A stretch of DNA of 64,000 nucleotides from Pithys albifrons albifrons (GCF_047495875.1 NC_092474.1:2745001-2809000), one strand, 5' to 3'; shown: positions 36,001 to 50,504, counted from the first letter of the stretch. Made by a program: numbers and translations. Notes: a model not told the origin generated them from the letters alone.

Positions 36001-39000
36001 AGCAGCCTCTTTATTCAGGCATGTGTTGTGTCAGCTCTCATTGAATTATCTCTCTCAAATGGCCTTGGATAAGGGATGGCTGTAAGGGAAGGAGAAAGAG
36101 GTGAACCAACATTTGCACTTACACTTGAGAAAGTGTAGAATAAGATGCAAAGTTTGATCGTTATCCATAATTGGCTCCTAATTTGCTCTGTGGGTTGTTC
36201 CTCTTATTTTGGAAGAGAAATGCGTTTTCTGAATAAGGCTCTCTTCTAAATGGATTAACCAAATTCAATTAAAAATCTGAAAATGTTGTTAAAGGATTAG
36301 CATATTCACATATGCAATCAGAGTCCAAAGTAAATTCTGGCATAAATATATCCCTACAAGCAGTTTTGTGCCTTTTCTGAAGACTCTGTTTGGTATTTAA
36401 GTCAGGGCTGGCATTGGTTTTGAGCATAGAAATTTGAGAGTGGCTTTTCTTCAGGAGATTCCTCATGGACACCTAAAGTGTGACAGATGAAGAAACTTGC
36501 TGAATCCAGGATAAGTTACTGAGATATTGCAGAGCTGCTGTAAATATTGTAGGACCTCATGACAGTCAAAGAAGATGAAAAATGACATCTACACAGAAGG
36601 GCTGCAAAGTGTTTGTAAGACTCTATTTTCTAAGAAGAAATTAATATCCATCTGCCTATAATTTCAGGTCCTTAAACCACAGCCCTGTAAGGAGTCATAG
36701 AGAAATAGCTCTTCCCACACCACGTCAGTGTCTAGAGAAGGACCCCACAGTGTTTCATTATGCACAACATTATTTGCTGAGGATTCAGATTCCTCCAAGC
36801 CACTTCCCAGGTGGTCTAAGTACCATGTCCTGAGTATTTGCTTCTGAGGGAAAACCACTCTGGCCTGACTTTTATAACTGCAGGTCACAGGGATGGTTGA
36901 GTTTTCCCTTTAGATATGCCCTCTCTTTCTTTTGTTTGTACTTGCCAAATCTGTGACATAAACTTAGTGCCAGTTTCTCACGAGTATTCTGAATCCACAG
37001 TTAGGACAGACTTTTCTTTTTAAGATCTCTATGCACTGCAGTCAGCAGATTTTTCTTTAAATACTTACATCTAATTTAACCTCATGCATTAAAACATTTT
37101 GTTCATTATCTTACCTATTCATTATCTTATTATATTATCTTTTGATACTCAAGTTTGACATGGCAGCTTATTTGCTGCAATTTCTGGGTGTGAGGACAAA
37201 CTGGCACACACAAAGTCTCTCTGCAGAGCAGCTCCTTAGTCTGGGTGGTTTTGTACAGCTCTGACTCAGGGCAGCTCTCAGATGTGGCAGGATCAGGCCT
37301 TTTATTCTGATGTTACTCATAATTCCAGCTCAAGTCTTCCATCAAAATCTCTTCTAAGTTCACCATGACTGATGGAGCCAAAACCAGTTCCCTGCTAGTG
37401 CTAAATTAATACTCATCCCTTCTCTTCTGATTGCAAAGAGATGGGTGGATGAACCTTACCTGTCCCTTGGTGCAAATATTTCCCATCTTGTTTTCTCCTA
37501 CATGTTTTGTGTTTTTTGTAACTGCAAACATTTTTTAAGATAAAACTTGCTGATGTGCCAAAAAATTTCTATTGCTGCTTTTTCTTTGTTCCATGCTCTC
37601 TTTGTTTGAATTGCCTCACAGCAGCTCCTTTTCACTCACATGTGTTTATCCATTTTTAACCATTTCCAATTACCATATTCATTTCTAAAATTTGCAGAAA
37701 TAATGTTGCTGATAGAAGTGTTATATTTATTACATCTCTTCTAGCCTGCCTGAAAAACAGTGAGAACAAGTGTGCTGTTTGCAGAGATGTAGGACTATGA
37801 GACAGCAGTGATACAAACCAGATTGTAACACTCTGACATCTTGGAGACCTGCAGGAATCTAAACTGGTCCTTACTTTGTAGCCAAACCCTGAAGCTCTTT
37901 TCTGGGAAGGGTTAATATCAGTTACCTGAAGGGGCACAGTCTCAATTTTCAGTATATAGTGGGTTTTGTGCTATAAAAACAAATATCTCAAGCCATAAGA
38001 AATTATCTGAAATTGTGGAAAACTTGACCTGCACATACTTTTCCTTTCAAACTCCAATTTTAAGGAGGTCAAACCAGTTGGAACAATGATGAGCAGAACA
38101 AACACCACTGTCCTCAGAGGAGACCTTGTCTGCCAAACCACTCACTCAAAAGAATGGTTACAGCTGGATTGCAGCCCAAATCTCCTTCCTGCTCTGGAAA
38201 ACAGATCTGACTTCAGCTGGAAAATGCTGACAGACCCTGAGCTACATCTGTGCAGGTGGGTGTCAGGCTGTAATAAAGCAGAACTCTGTCAAGCACATAA
38301 ACCCAGGATTTAATTCTGAACCTGATGCTTAACTCTGCATCATCACTCTTCCCCTTCTGTATTAATCACACCAAAACACACACTGTTTGCATCTGTTAAT
38401 ACTCCAGAGCCTGTTTGACAACTGAATGCAGCTGAAAGCTCTTAATTCTTGATTTGTATTTTGTTCTTTTGGGGGGATGGGCCTTTTCTTTTTACTCATG
38501 GCAGTTAATGCAGCAATCCTGGGTGCAAAGAGCTGGCCTGTCTTCCACTGAAGTTTGCCCAAAACACAAACCCAATTCAGAAGAGAAGGCTCTAGAGCTT
38601 ATTAAATAGAATTTGAGTGGATTAACAATTATTTGAGGCTGATGTCTGTTAAAAAAAGTACCCTCAGTGAATATTTAGGAAACACTAATTTTCAATAAAC
38701 AAGGAAATTGGAAATATTATATAGATGCTAATGAATGGAACTTCAACTCTGTCAGAATCAGTCAAATCCATCCCTGTTATGTAATGCCTAATATTTCACA
38801 AAATGGTAAGACCTTTGTACCCTTTTGAAGAAGAGATTGGTTGTGGAGACCCCAGTGAGTTTTCCTGGGTGTGTGCTCATTTACAGCCCCTGTGAATCTT
38901 GTTCTGCTGCACTTCAGAACAGGGGCAGGGCAGGGACTGATAGGTGGAAAAATATGCAGTGATGGTAGGGCTGAAGGGTCAAATCTGATCACAAAGGTAG

Positions 39001-39257
39001 GAAATGCATGTGTGGACCCAAAGCCAACCTTCACATGGGCCTCCAGGTGCCTCCAGCCTGAGTGTTCCATGCAAGGTCACCAAGAAATTGCCAAGTTGTT
39101 TGTGCTGTGGTGCTGACAGAGCAGCTCTGCTCTGTCCTCTTGGACCTTCTGCTTTTTTCTAGGCAACACTTCTCAAACACCTCATGTGTTGCTAAGAATG
39201 AAAGGGATTCTGCACTTCTCCATTTGCTGCCTCGGTGCTGCTGCTGCTCTGCTGGAG
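33043..39257. other. Unassigned non-coding stretch
   Basis: About 6.2 kb with no recognisable gene or element. Frames are at most 105 codons and overlap on both strands. An adenine-rich run lies near 35.25 kb. AT-rich sequence with ATTAA words at 33.2-33.7 kb might be regulatory, but nothing specific supports it. Confidence 0.55.
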
Positions 39258-39470
39258 ATCATAGAATCATAGAATTGATTGGGATGGAAAAGATCTCCGA
39301 GATCATCAAGTCCAACCCTTGGTCCAACTCCAGTCCCTTTACCAGATCATGGCACTCAGTGCCACGGCCAATCTGCGTTTAAAAATCTCCAGGGATGGGG
39401 AATCCACCCCCTCTCTGGGCAGCCCATTCCAATGCCTGAGCACTCTCTCTGGAAAGAATTTTTTTCTGAT
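39258..39470 (-). mobile_element. CR1 LINE copy 3, 5'-truncated
   Basis: A minus-strand CR1 3' fragment of about 213 bp. It begins with the ATCATAGAATCATAG terminal-repeat complement and ends abruptly after TTTTTTTCTGAT, where similarity to copies 1 and 2 stops. Over this interval it differs from copy 2 at about four positions by hand count. Only the 3' UTR and the last codons of ORF2 remain. Confidence 0.95.
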
Positions 39471-42400
39471 ATGGATGGAACCACATCCCAAGATCTGGAG
39501 TGATGCTCTGGGTCATCCCAGCGTGGCAAGCAGGGAGTTGGGGAAGTGTCAGCTGAGGAGAGAGAAAAACAAGCTGAAGACATGACAGGAGAGAGAGTTT
39601 AATCTGGCACAGCCACAGTTGTAGTTGATTTTCATGGTTCCCCTGGCAAACTCACAAAGCTTTTGGACAAGGGGATTTCCATAGAAAAAAAAGGTCTGGC
39701 ATTTCTGCCCAGCAGCAAAGGTTTTCTCAGCTGTAAAATTCCTTCATTTCCCTTGCAGTTACTTCCTTTCTGGCTAAATTCAGTTGGCAAACCAACTCTC
39801 CCTGTCTTTGGGGCACCTGTGCTTCACCTCGTTCTGAATCACAGAATTGTCCTGTAGACTGGAACATGCAGCCTCCAGAGGAGCTCTGAGGGTGCTGGGG
39901 GAGGCAGGACACCCACCTGGAGGGCGCTGGGAGCACCACAGCTCATCTCTCACTCAGCAACATCTACTCAGTTCAATGTAGCTGCAGCCTTCCTATCTGA
40001 GAGCACAACTAGAGCAGAAATCCCATCTGGACACTGCAGAACTGTGCAATGGATGAGAAAATCCAGTTATGCTAAAATTTCTCTTGCTCTCTGTCTTTTG
40101 ACCTTTTGTGGTACCCGATAACTCATTTGTCTTGCAGCACTAACAGAATTAGGAAGAAGGAAGCAAAATAAAACCAGGGCACTCACAAAGTTCAGCCTGG
40201 ATTCAGATGAGACTAACAAAGCTGACTTTTCTTGTGGTGATGTCCCTTATCACTCTTTACTCATCTGAGGTAGGTCAAACTTTTCAAACTGAGAAAATAT
40301 TTTTTATTTTCTGTTAAACCCTGTCAAGACACGCTTCAATTAACTGGATTGAGAGAGATGCCAGTGAGTTATTTGTGCACCTGGAAGTGTGTGCTGAATG
40401 CTAATAATCTGGGTAATGTTCTCCAAGTTCTTGATCAGCAGCAGCTGGAGCAAATTTTTTACTTTGATGAGTAGGGAAAAAGAAGAAATCTATTTCAGTG
40501 CAGCGACAGTAGTAAATTTACATTACAAACACGGCAATTGCTAAGCATTCCTGGGATTCAGCTGCCAGAATAAAGGCAGTGGCATTCATTTAGTTTCATT
40601 TCCAATTATAAGAGATCCTGATGGGGTTTTTTCTCCAAAATAAAAACCTTGCAAACCTACTTTAATTACAAAACTACATGGGCCCACTGCCCTTCTTGTC
40701 TGGCTATGGCTGTCATCAGCTGTCACCCATTTTGAACTCGTTCAGCTTTGGGAAGGGGAAAGGCAGTTTTTGGTCCTGTGATTAGTGTAAATCTTGTTTT
40801 ATTTCATAGCTGAGCATGGTGGGCAGCCTGGAGCTGAGAGGGAGAGCTACCCATGGTAAATTCAGAACATCCCTCAGCCCCTTGTTCACTGTGGGAACTG
40901 ACTCTGACAAGCAGCTCCTCTTACAAGAGTCAATGGTGACATTCGTTAAATTCTTCCAAACTGGTGCTTTGTGAATTTTCGATACACCTACGTGGTGTCT
41001 GATCCAGTTGTCACTGAAGCAAAGTCAGTGGGAGACTTTCTAACTTCAGTGTAAGAAAGTCAGTCACCTGCTGGATGGTTTGCCCAGGCAGAAAGCAGAG
41101 GGGTGTTCAGATAATTTAGTGGCAGTGAGGGGATTTCTTACAGCAGCAGCATTGCAGGGAGGGCTGTGAGGACACAGGTTATAGGACATCACTGCTCTAG
41201 GACAGCAATCACTCTGGTCAGTACATTGCCTGCAGCTCCCATTTCAAGGCAGGTGACATGGTAATAAACATTATTCAAGGAAATTTGATGGGAACAGATA
41301 TTTTGAAAAATGAAGCCTGTTGAAAAGAATCCTGCTGTCAGCACAGGAGTGATTTTACTGAAAGGACAGAGTGGAGTGAGCCTTTCTTTTCAAGTTCTGC
41401 TCCAAAAGGATTACTGAGACTCTCTTTTCATCCACACTGGGGCAGGATACCCCCCAAGCCCTGCCTGAGAGCTCAGCCCTTTGACCTACAGAGGTTTGGG
41501 GAAGCAAAGGAAACTGAGACACTGCAATAGGTGCAATGTCTGCAGTCTCCTGCCTGGGGCCCAGATTGCCTCTCCTCGGTTGACAGAAGGAATGAAATTT
41601 TCAGCTGTGACATAAAACTTCTCATGTTTGTTGAGCAGAGCAAAGCAGGGACCGGATCTGATTCATTAATAAACTTCTGGGTGCGGGAGCTCTGTTGTTT
41701 CTTCAGGCTCCTGCTGCTACACAATGAAGTACATGATTAAACCCAGCAAACGTCAGCTCCAAATCAATCTGGTTGGAGAGGGTCCTTTTGAATACAAGTT
41801 ACTTTAGCAGCGTTTTCAGTTGTCACTTGCTGAACAGTTGGAGGGTATTGGTTACGTTACAATCCTCAGGAAAAATTAATTCTGTTCAGACCTAGTGCAA
41901 GCAAATTTTATTGTGCATGCAGCTGCTCAAGATTAAGTAATTATATGGTGAAGCTTAGGAGGCAATGAATTTTAGATGAAGCTTGTACACATTTTTATTA
42001 TGCATACATTTTTCTTGATCAGTTTTCTCTTCATTTGGTCACTCGCTTATGTGGAAGCAATGAGCAAAATCTGCATATTTCACTCTTTAGGAGGAAAATT
42101 TCCATTTACATAACCTTAATGCTTTCAGCCCACACATCCTTTAGTGAATTTTCAAAACCCACACTCCACATAGCAACTACAATAAACAGGTCATCTCAAA
42201 AAGACCAAGGTTAGACCCTGAGCTGGCTCAAGAGTCTTTTCTCTTTTGAGCTCTTTTTGAGCTCACCTTGAACCATTTCACCTTCAGTTGAGCAGGGGTG
42301 GCATCGAGACTCAGGTCTCATCGGAGGATGATCTACACACTTTTTTGTTGTTTAGAAGAGGTTATAAATCAGAAGTTTTCCTCTCTTTGTTTTGTTCTTT

Positions 42401-45400
42401 CCAGGCAGCTGAAAGTTCTTTCTGTTAAAACTGGTTTGTGAAAAGCAAAAAAAGAAGACAAAAGAAAGAAAAGCAATTCTAAAACCATGAGCAAAAGGCC
42501 ATGTTTGCAAAAACAGAAGCAGGATGATGGTTTTTAAGCCTTTTAAATACTTCACAGCCTACATTACCTAAAGTAATGTATGTAACTGGTCCAGCCTTAG
42601 CAAAACCTGCAGCAGATTTGGGTTTCAGACAGAATCTATTCCCCATGACTTTGGCTCCAGATCACACAGAATGACTTTTCCTGCCACCCTGAGCATTCAA
42701 CTGTCCCCCTGCTTAGAGCAGAGACTTTGCCCTGGGGCAATACCTTCTGGAACTGTTCCAGCCAAGGCTGAGGATGTTATTCTCTAATCTTTATGCCAGA
42801 TTCATGCACTTATGGCACCATCTAGCCACATGGACTTGAACCAAATCAAGGATGGGCATGCAATTGCATCTGTAAGGAATTAGGCAAAATGTAAGATAAG
42901 GAGCATGTGTTTATTTTCTGGTAGCTGAAGATGGTATGGGATCTCAGAAAAATGATCTCAGAGAGCTGGTACATGATCCCACTAGTGAAAAGTGAACCTG
43001 TCAACATTTTTTTAACAAATCTGAAGCAGCAGAGCAAATTCATACTGGGTTAGTGCTCCGTGTCTCAAAGCTGCAGTAGGTTTAATCTAAGATGGATTTA
43101 TTATTTCAGTGAACCATGATGTGAGTGTGCAGAAGATGTGAATACAGCTGAGGGAGGAAATGTGTTTCTGTCAGAAAAACACACCCCCCCAAGATACCTC
43201 AGCCTAAAGCTGTTTGGCTCTATTACTTTTAAACCTTTCTCTGAAAGCCTTTTCTTTCCTGCTGTTCCATGCAGGTACAAGTATGAACTAAAGTATTTGG
43301 CTGTACTCAAAAAACCCCTTTCTCATCCTCCCAGTGCCCAGTCTGAGCCTGCACAGACTGGTGTCATGGGCTGGACAGGAGCTGTGAGAGATGATCAGCA
43401 GGTCAGTGCTGAGTGTGAGTGCTGAGCAGTTATGGCCTTGCTGTGCCTTGTTCCTGTTCTCTTACATGGTTAAATATCTCATGTCTGATGCCTGGGTGGA
43501 GCATGAGTTTAGCTTTACAAATTCAGCCAGAGCAGAGACTTATTTTTCTGTAAATACCAGCCAGGATTGCCATCACTGGCAGATACTTTCTCTGTTGAGG
43601 AATGAAGACACCATAAACAGGTGCTTTTAATGGTGCTATCAAGAAGTTCTGTGTGCTCAGAAGTAGGCATTGATCAGGCAGGGATGAGAATGGTCCAGAA
43701 AACCTTGCTATGAAATAAAAGCCTGGTCTCTAATGTAGCAGTTTCCACCCAAGGGCTTTCTAGACCCCTGATGTATAACAAGAAACACAAGTGAGCTACA
43801 GTAATTTCATTGTAATGTTGTTTTCTGTCAGCAGCTCCTAAGAAAACATGATATTGTTCAAAACAAAGGCTATGAAAAGTGAAGTGTCTTTCTGAGCCCA
43901 CGCACTTCAGTAGAGCATCCTTAAAAAAGGATAGATTTCTTTTAGACTGTGTTTTATATTGCTTGGACTGTCTTATCTGTTCAGACTGATGCCTCTTGTT
44001 CTGTATTTTATCTAAATGTATGTTATAAACTGCCTCATATGAAGGCAAGAGCAGTAGTGTGGTGCCAGAGGAGCTAAGGGGCTTTGCTTAAATCAGTGCT
44101 GTGCTGACTTTAGTGGAGTGGGGTGTTGACCCCCTAACGCGACTTTTGATAGTACATCTAAAGTCATTATTTGTGCTGCAGCTGCCAGTAAATGAAACCA
44201 GCAAATTCTTTATCAAATGGGCCTCCAGAAGTGTTTTACAATGCTGAAAACCAGGGTCTGAACTGTTGAAAGCTCAGCTGTACTTATTTTTTTCTTGGTC
44301 TGTCACAGCCATGGGTAATGACAATTACATTGCTTGTCCCTATTTCATGTGCAGGAAAAACATCTGAATAGTTGGAGATACTGTTTTATACTTGCAGACA
44401 CTGAAATGAGGAGGGGGGGGAGAGGAAAGAATCTTGTTTTTTGTGAACAAGAGTCATAAAAACTATAACTGGAAAGAATAGCAGAACTCACAAAAACATT
44501 TCATTTTAGCTCTTGGCATCTTGTAAAACAAACTTTTTAATGAAAAACTGTTCTGCATCAGAAAATAAAATAGCACAGTGAAATGCTTTGGCTCCTTTTC
44601 ATTGCTTTTTTAATGGAGCTAAATAAAGTCCAGTAAGTTGTACAAAATAACACCATGGTGTCCCAATGCCAGTATTTCTCACTTTTGGTACTTCGAAAGC
44701 ATCAGAGGAAAAAAAAATAATCTGGTTTTCGTCTGAAATTTTCCAGTTTAGGACCAAAGCATGTGCTTCAGGTTTGCCTCAGTTGCCTGGACTGGGCTGA
44801 GCTGCTGCTGTGTGGTCCTGAAACACTGAGTTTGTCCCCCCTGACAGAACCCTGGGGTGTGAGGCTGTGCTGGATGTAGGTGTAGTATTTACAGAAATGC
44901 TGCTGTTCAGAGCCAGAGGGCTGCAGGGTGATCCCTGGAGCTGCTCATGTCCTGCTGGAGCAGAGTCAGGCCATGTTTGCAGGGACTCCTGCAGCAGAAG
45001 TTTCAAGAGAGACACATCAAAGGTTCCGTTTCATAAGACTCAAACCTTCTAATTTCTTAGCAACAGAATTCTGGTTTTACTTACAAGATGTGCATGAAAG
45101 AAAACTTCAGAACAAAGACTTTCAAGGCATCTGCCAATATTTTCGTTTTAGCTTAACGGGGGATTTCAATTATTATTGAGTCTTATTTTCTGAAGAGAGC
45201 AAATGCTCTCTTTGAGAAATTTGATTATATTGAGTCTCTAACTGCATAAACACAATACCAGCCCCAGTATTCCATTAAGACTTGAACTATCCACCTTGAA
45301 GTTGCTCATGAATACAAAGTGCCAGAGTTGCTGGCACTGTTGGACTTGCAAAACAACTTGTACATTTATGTGTCAGATTATAAAAGTCAGATTTATTTAG

Positions 45401-47187
45401 GGAGATATTAAAATAAACAAGTTTAATTATATATTTAAAAATGTCATTGTTACTTGTCTGGTTTTTTTTTCTCTCTGCTTGAATAATATTCTTTATTACA
45501 ACTGTATTTTACCTTCAAAATGCTTCTTGCTCAGAACCTTGCAAGGTGCTGGATCTGTGAGTTGTAGCATAGGCAGGTGGAGAATTTTAATTTTCACAGC
45601 AGAAATGTCCAGTTTTTGAATTCTACCTATTTTTTAGATAACTCTTTTCTATCTAAATAACATATTACTGCTGAGGTTTGGGAGTCATTAGGGAAGATCT
45701 GCCCAATTAGCATGTTAATTAGGACCTACCCAATTCGAGGATAGGGAGGTGGTTGTTTTATTAGCATTCTGTGAGATGAAAGAAAGATTAATGACTGTGC
45801 CTGCACCCCTTGAGGGGTATAGAAGTAACACTTCTTATTTGAGATATCTGTGTGTGTGAGGAGGTGTTGGAAATGGCTGGGCTTGCTGAGGGAGTTGCCT
45901 GCTGATTAGTTATGCCTGGAGCAGAGAAAAGTATAATTGAGTTTGTTTCTTGATGAGAAGAAAATGATAGTACAAAGCAAACATAACAGGGCAGGAATGT
46001 TTGCTGATAGGAGTAAAGTCCCATTGACAGATTGATATCAGCTAAAGCTTTGGTCCCTTGAATTGGGCTGGCAGGATGAGATTTGGGGCTGTTCTATGCA
46101 CTGTGGCTTCTGTACACACTTGGATGCTCATGGCTGTGGATGAAAAATGTTGGTTTAATCACAACATCTGGAAGAGGTGTTTGTTACTCTCACATACAAG
46201 CACAGAGTGTAACCCACAGATATCTTGAACAGGTTATGCCCAGGGCATTAAAATTCAAAGGCCCTAAAATAAAGTCATCTAGGAAGAAAAATAATGAAAT
46301 GAAGGCAGGAATCATATTGAAATGGAGAAAGAAATAATAAGAAGCAAAAAAAAGAGCTCAGGGCCACATTATCTGAGACAAACATGTAATCTTTCTCATA
46401 ACTTTTTGTTCACTGTTCCTTCCCACAGCATTTCACATTAAACTAATGAATTGTGCTGCAAGAGAAAATTCTATGTGCCCATAATATGCTGAAGAAAGAA
46501 ACAAAGTGGTGTCATCATTGATCTTCCCGCCCAGCTGTTTAATCATTTTTGTCTTCTGCTTGATTTAAGGCTTGTCCTCTCCTGCCTTGGTCAATGAGCT
46601 GAGTTCTGAGAGCAGATAATAACAGGAGATTCACTCCGGGTTTTTTTCCTACTGCTTCTCATGACAGCACCTCCAAACTCTTGGATTTAGCACTTTGGAC
46701 ACTGCTTGTACTGCCTGAAGAGGTGAAAGGGCTGAAAGCCCTCAATTAAAAAATGAAATCAGGTAAATAGCTGTGAAAATGTGGTCTTTTTTGACCCCTG
46801 ATCCAAAGTTCTCTATGCTGCTCTTCCACCTTCCCCAAAGAAGTTCCTGCTGTCAGGGACCACCAGCCTTTCAGTAAGGACTGAAAGCTCCAGTGGGTAT
46901 AAATTATTCAAAGACCCAATGAAAAGCAGGAGGAAACAACCCTGACTAAATTCTTGTAACAGACTGAGTTCTCTATGAGAACTTGATCTCCTGTAAGATA
47001 CAAGGTTGCCTAAACAACCATCATACTTCTGGGATTTGGGCTGTAAAGATATTCTTTATTTTGTAGTTCCAGCTTAAACTTGTAGTTTAAGCAAAGCTAC
47101 ATGTGGGGAATAATATCAATGAATCCAGGGGGAGAATTACTTCCCAGAAGCTCATCTGGGTCTTTGCATCTGGACTGGTGCTCAGGA
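39471..47187. other. Unassigned non-coding stretch
   Basis: No gene or confidently named element. Open frames reach 124 codons and have no family signature. The part from about 45.68 to 46.08 kb has a faint LTR-like texture (a CCCC-TTGA-GGGG palindrome with GGGTATAG after it), but I found no terminal TG...CA pair or target duplication. Confidence 0.5.
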
Positions 47188-47664
47188 TAGGATATTGAGG
47201 TGCTGGAGTGAGTCCAGAGAAGAGCAACGAGGCTGGTGAAGGGACTGGAGCACAAGCCCTGTGGGGAGAGGCTGAGGGAGCTGGGGGTGTTTAGCCTGGA
47301 GAAGAGGAGGCTCAGAGGTGACCTCAGCACTGTCTGGAACTGCCTGAAGGGAAGTTCTGGCCAGGTGGGCGTTGGTCTCTTCTCCCAGGCACTCAGCAAT
47401 AGGACAAGGGGGCACGATGGGCTCAAGCTCTGCCAGGGGAAATTGAAGTTGGAGAGCAGAAAAAAATTCTTTCCAGAGAGAGTGCTCAGGCCTTGGAATG
47501 GGCTGCCCAGAGAGGGGGTGGATTCCCCATCCCTGGAGATTTTTAAACGCAGATTGGCCGTGGCACTGAGTGCCATGATCTGGTAAAGGGACTGGAGTTG
47601 GACCAAGGGTTGGACTCGATGATCTTGGAGGTCTTTTCCAACCCAAGAGATTCTATGATTCTAT
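47188..47664 (+). mobile_element. CR1 LINE copy 4, 5'-truncated, with disrupted ORF2 C-terminus
   Basis: This is the only plus-strand CR1 in the window. It starts inside ORF2 (AGGATATTGAGG) and ends with TTCTATGATTCTAT. The reading frame of the ORF2 C-terminus ends at 47586 (ALSAMIW, then stop), but an in-frame TGA at 47209-47211 interrupts it where copy 1 has an arginine codon (CGC), probably through CpG decay. From 47236 the frame is open for 116 codons and carries the [20 protein letters not shown] block. The 3' end differs slightly from the other copies (CCCAAGAGATTC rather than CCCAATCAATTC), suggesting another lineage of the same subfamily group. It is not functional. Confidence 0.95.
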
Positions 47665-47709
47665 AAATGTACCACTAGTTGTTTTCAGTTATTATTAATT
47701 CAGAAAAGT

Positions 47710-47738
47710 TAATAATAACGATAATAATAACAACAATC
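47710..47738. repeat. Short imperfect AAT microsatellite
   Basis: AATAATAACGATAATAATAAC-type sequence follows about 45 bp after the end of CR1 copy 4. It is short and interrupted, and has no other significance that I can see. Confidence 0.6.
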
Positions 47739-49670
47739 ATTTTAAAAGTCAGGTCTTCTCCCACTGTGTCCTATAGACACTAAACTTAATATTCCCAGAG
47801 GGAAGGTGACACTTTGAGGCTGGAACCAGGAACCTTGGGGGGTATGTTCTGCTCTGAACAACAGTTGATGCTCTACAGATTTGCTTCTCTTCTCCACATA
47901 ATGCTGTCAAACTGAAGCATTCCAGGATTCTTTGGCAAACACAACTCCTGCCTGTCATTTTGTTGCAAAACTCCAGCACTAATTTATTCCAGGCCTCTCA
48001 AATATTACTGTACCCAGGGGAAACACCAGAATGTTGGCTTCTTTGCTTCCTGTGAGTGCTCCACAGACAACAGCTATTGATACAGTTCTTTCTGATGTAA
48101 AAAAATTTGTTTCTTTTGTTAAATTCTTCAGTAGCTTCTCCAAATTTAGCGGGTTGTCAATGTGGTCTCACCCACAAATGCACAGGAGATTGTATTCCTG
48201 ATTTTTGGATTTCAGCATGTAGTCCTTGTAAAGCAAAGGATATCTGCTTCCCAAGAATGTTCTCAACAGCACAGAGGAGACCAAAACAAGATCTCTGTGG
48301 ACACTATTATTTATTTTACCATAACTTGATCTGGTTACAAATGAAGGCTGTTCTTTATTCTGTGATTGTGTGGAGCTCACACACACATCTCTGTATGTTA
48401 CTCATGCCAATCTTAAAATTTCCTTTGTAAATTGAGGCAGTTCCAGGTAGATTTTGTAGAGAAAGTTCTGCCATATTTCAGTGTTTCTGCTGGCCCTGGA
48501 TGTCTCCACTGTTAGATGATCATAAAGTACCATTTGATGTAGTAAATTCCCAGTGCACGAGCACAGACCTTATGCTTTCAACATTTCAGTTGGCTTAATG
48601 TTGGGATTTTTTTTTAATCAAGTAAAGCTGGGATGAATTGCTTTATTCATAGATTTTTTTTTTCCTTTTGTGATGTTGTATCATCCTTATCCATGCGAAG
48701 GTTTCTGTGTCTGGGTAATAAATTAATTTCTTGCCGCATTTTAAACTGGGGTATGAGCAGCTCATTCATCTCCCTGAGAATGCAGAATCCATGAGATAAG
48801 GGTCTCTGTGCCCACGTGAGTTACAGCCAGGCTGCTCAATAAAAAGCTGCACACAACAACAGTCTGTGATAGCAATGTGGTTTTAGAGTCACCCTGAGAT
48901 GGAGCTTGCTATTTGTCAAACAACAGCATTTTGATAAAATAGAAGTAAAAGCTGCATAAGTTGTATTTCAATCCCACCAACAGCACCTGTGGGAGACACA
49001 GCTCTAGATAAAACAATTGATTCCACTGATATAAGCAAATTAGGTTTTTGTGACACAGGGAGGAGTTTTCCTTTTAGTCTAAAATGCTCCCCACTGAGAA
49101 CTCCCACCAGGTGTGCTATGCTTTCTGAAGTCATTAATGTAGATCAAAGAATAATTAGGCTTTGGCAAGCATAAGGGGGTTTGATTAATCAGACTGAACA
49201 TCCTTTTATCTCATAATACCAACTGTTGAATCAGTTTGGCATGCCCAGGCTTTTAAAGAAAGTGCTTGCACAATTGTTTTCCCCTTGCACAAAAGCATTA
49301 AGATGAAGCAGAATCCATCCTTTTGTTTCTTGCCTTTCCCAAAACTGGGGACGAGGGACAAGTGTTTTCAGCAAACAGCAGAAGCAACATGGAAATAGCA
49401 AAAGGCTGTGATGAATCTGAATCTGTTTTTACTGGTGGTTTGCATGTTGCTGTTTTCCAGGAGATAGCAAGCATTTTTTTTTTTAATTTCTGTCACTGGC
49501 AGCTGACTCATGACAAATGCTGACAGGTAGTGAAGTGCATGACTCCAGCAGGTGCCAAATCCTTCAGCATAAGGGGTAGAATCACCAGGACTTTCACAAT
49601 CCTTATGTCCCCATTGCACATTGGGGTTTGTGTAATCAGAAAAATTCAGATTCTTTTTTTTTTTTTTCAG

Positions 49671-49702
49671 ATGAACCAGCGTTTTTTTGAGAAAGAAATC
49701 GA
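49671..49702 (+). other. Candidate 32-nt microexon
   Basis: An uninterrupted run of 16 T followed by CAG ends at 49670, a very strong acceptor. A consensus-like donor, GA-GTAAGT, has its GT at 49703-49704. The 32 nt between them read ATG-first as MNQRFFEKEI with one frame left open into the donor. Microexons of this size occur in neuronal genes, but the T run could equally be a chance homopolymer or an old poly-A tail in reverse. No flanking exons are recognised. Confidence 0.18.
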
Positions 49703-50504
49703 GTAAGTCTCCTTTATTATTCACTCTACTCATGTGGTATTTCTTGGAATTTGCAGTCAGAGATCAGGTCTGTGGCCTTCAATGAAAAATGGAGTAATCT
49801 GTGGGAGTTAGCCTTGCATCAGACAGGCAGTATGAAATCTAAAAGTGCCTGGATGGAAGGGATTTTTTTATTATTGTTTTTTTATGGTAAGATGTTAAAA
49901 AGAGTTGTGAAGGCCAAATTGAACAATGACTCAGACACAGCACTGAACAGACAGTGGGCCTGAACACCTAAATCTTCATGACTGATGGAGACCATCTCAC
50001 CACACAGATGTGGAAAATATGTGTAGTAGAGTCATTTCTTGAGGACAGTCCTGCTCTTCCCCTGTGTGTGTCAGAGGAAAGACTGGTACTTTCTTGCTCA
50101 ACTACAGGAGTTTGATTTACTTTTTGAAAGCTCTGTTTGCCCTTCATAGTCCATTTTTCCAAAGATTCTCATACCCCCTGAAGACACCTATGCCATAGCT
50201 TTGTAAAAAGGGCATGCTCTGCTACCTCTGCTTGCAGATGGCCTATGAATTCCTGGGATATAAATGTTTGTTTCAGATGAATGAAGAGGGGCAGAAAGTC
50301 AATGGTGTTAACATGATCTTGTGTCTGCACAGCATTAGTAAGACTGTCTGGTATAAATATGATCAGGATTTGGCCTACAGAGACTCCCTCTGGCTTAATT
50401 ACCTGGCAAAGCCCTACAAATTTGCTCTCAGCTCTTTAAAATACATTGATTAGATTAATCAAGAGGTGAAGAATCTGACCAGAATTTTTTTAAATTGAAT
50501 TTGG

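Noticed and set aside
45680..46080. Old LTR or ERV remnant
   Set aside because: It has a promoter-like palindrome and GGGTATAG, but no TG...CA ends or target duplication could be found.
47097..47646. Minus-strand frames of 154 and 169 codons as genes
   Set aside because: They are antisense to CR1 copy 4 and match the antisense frames of the other CR1 copies.
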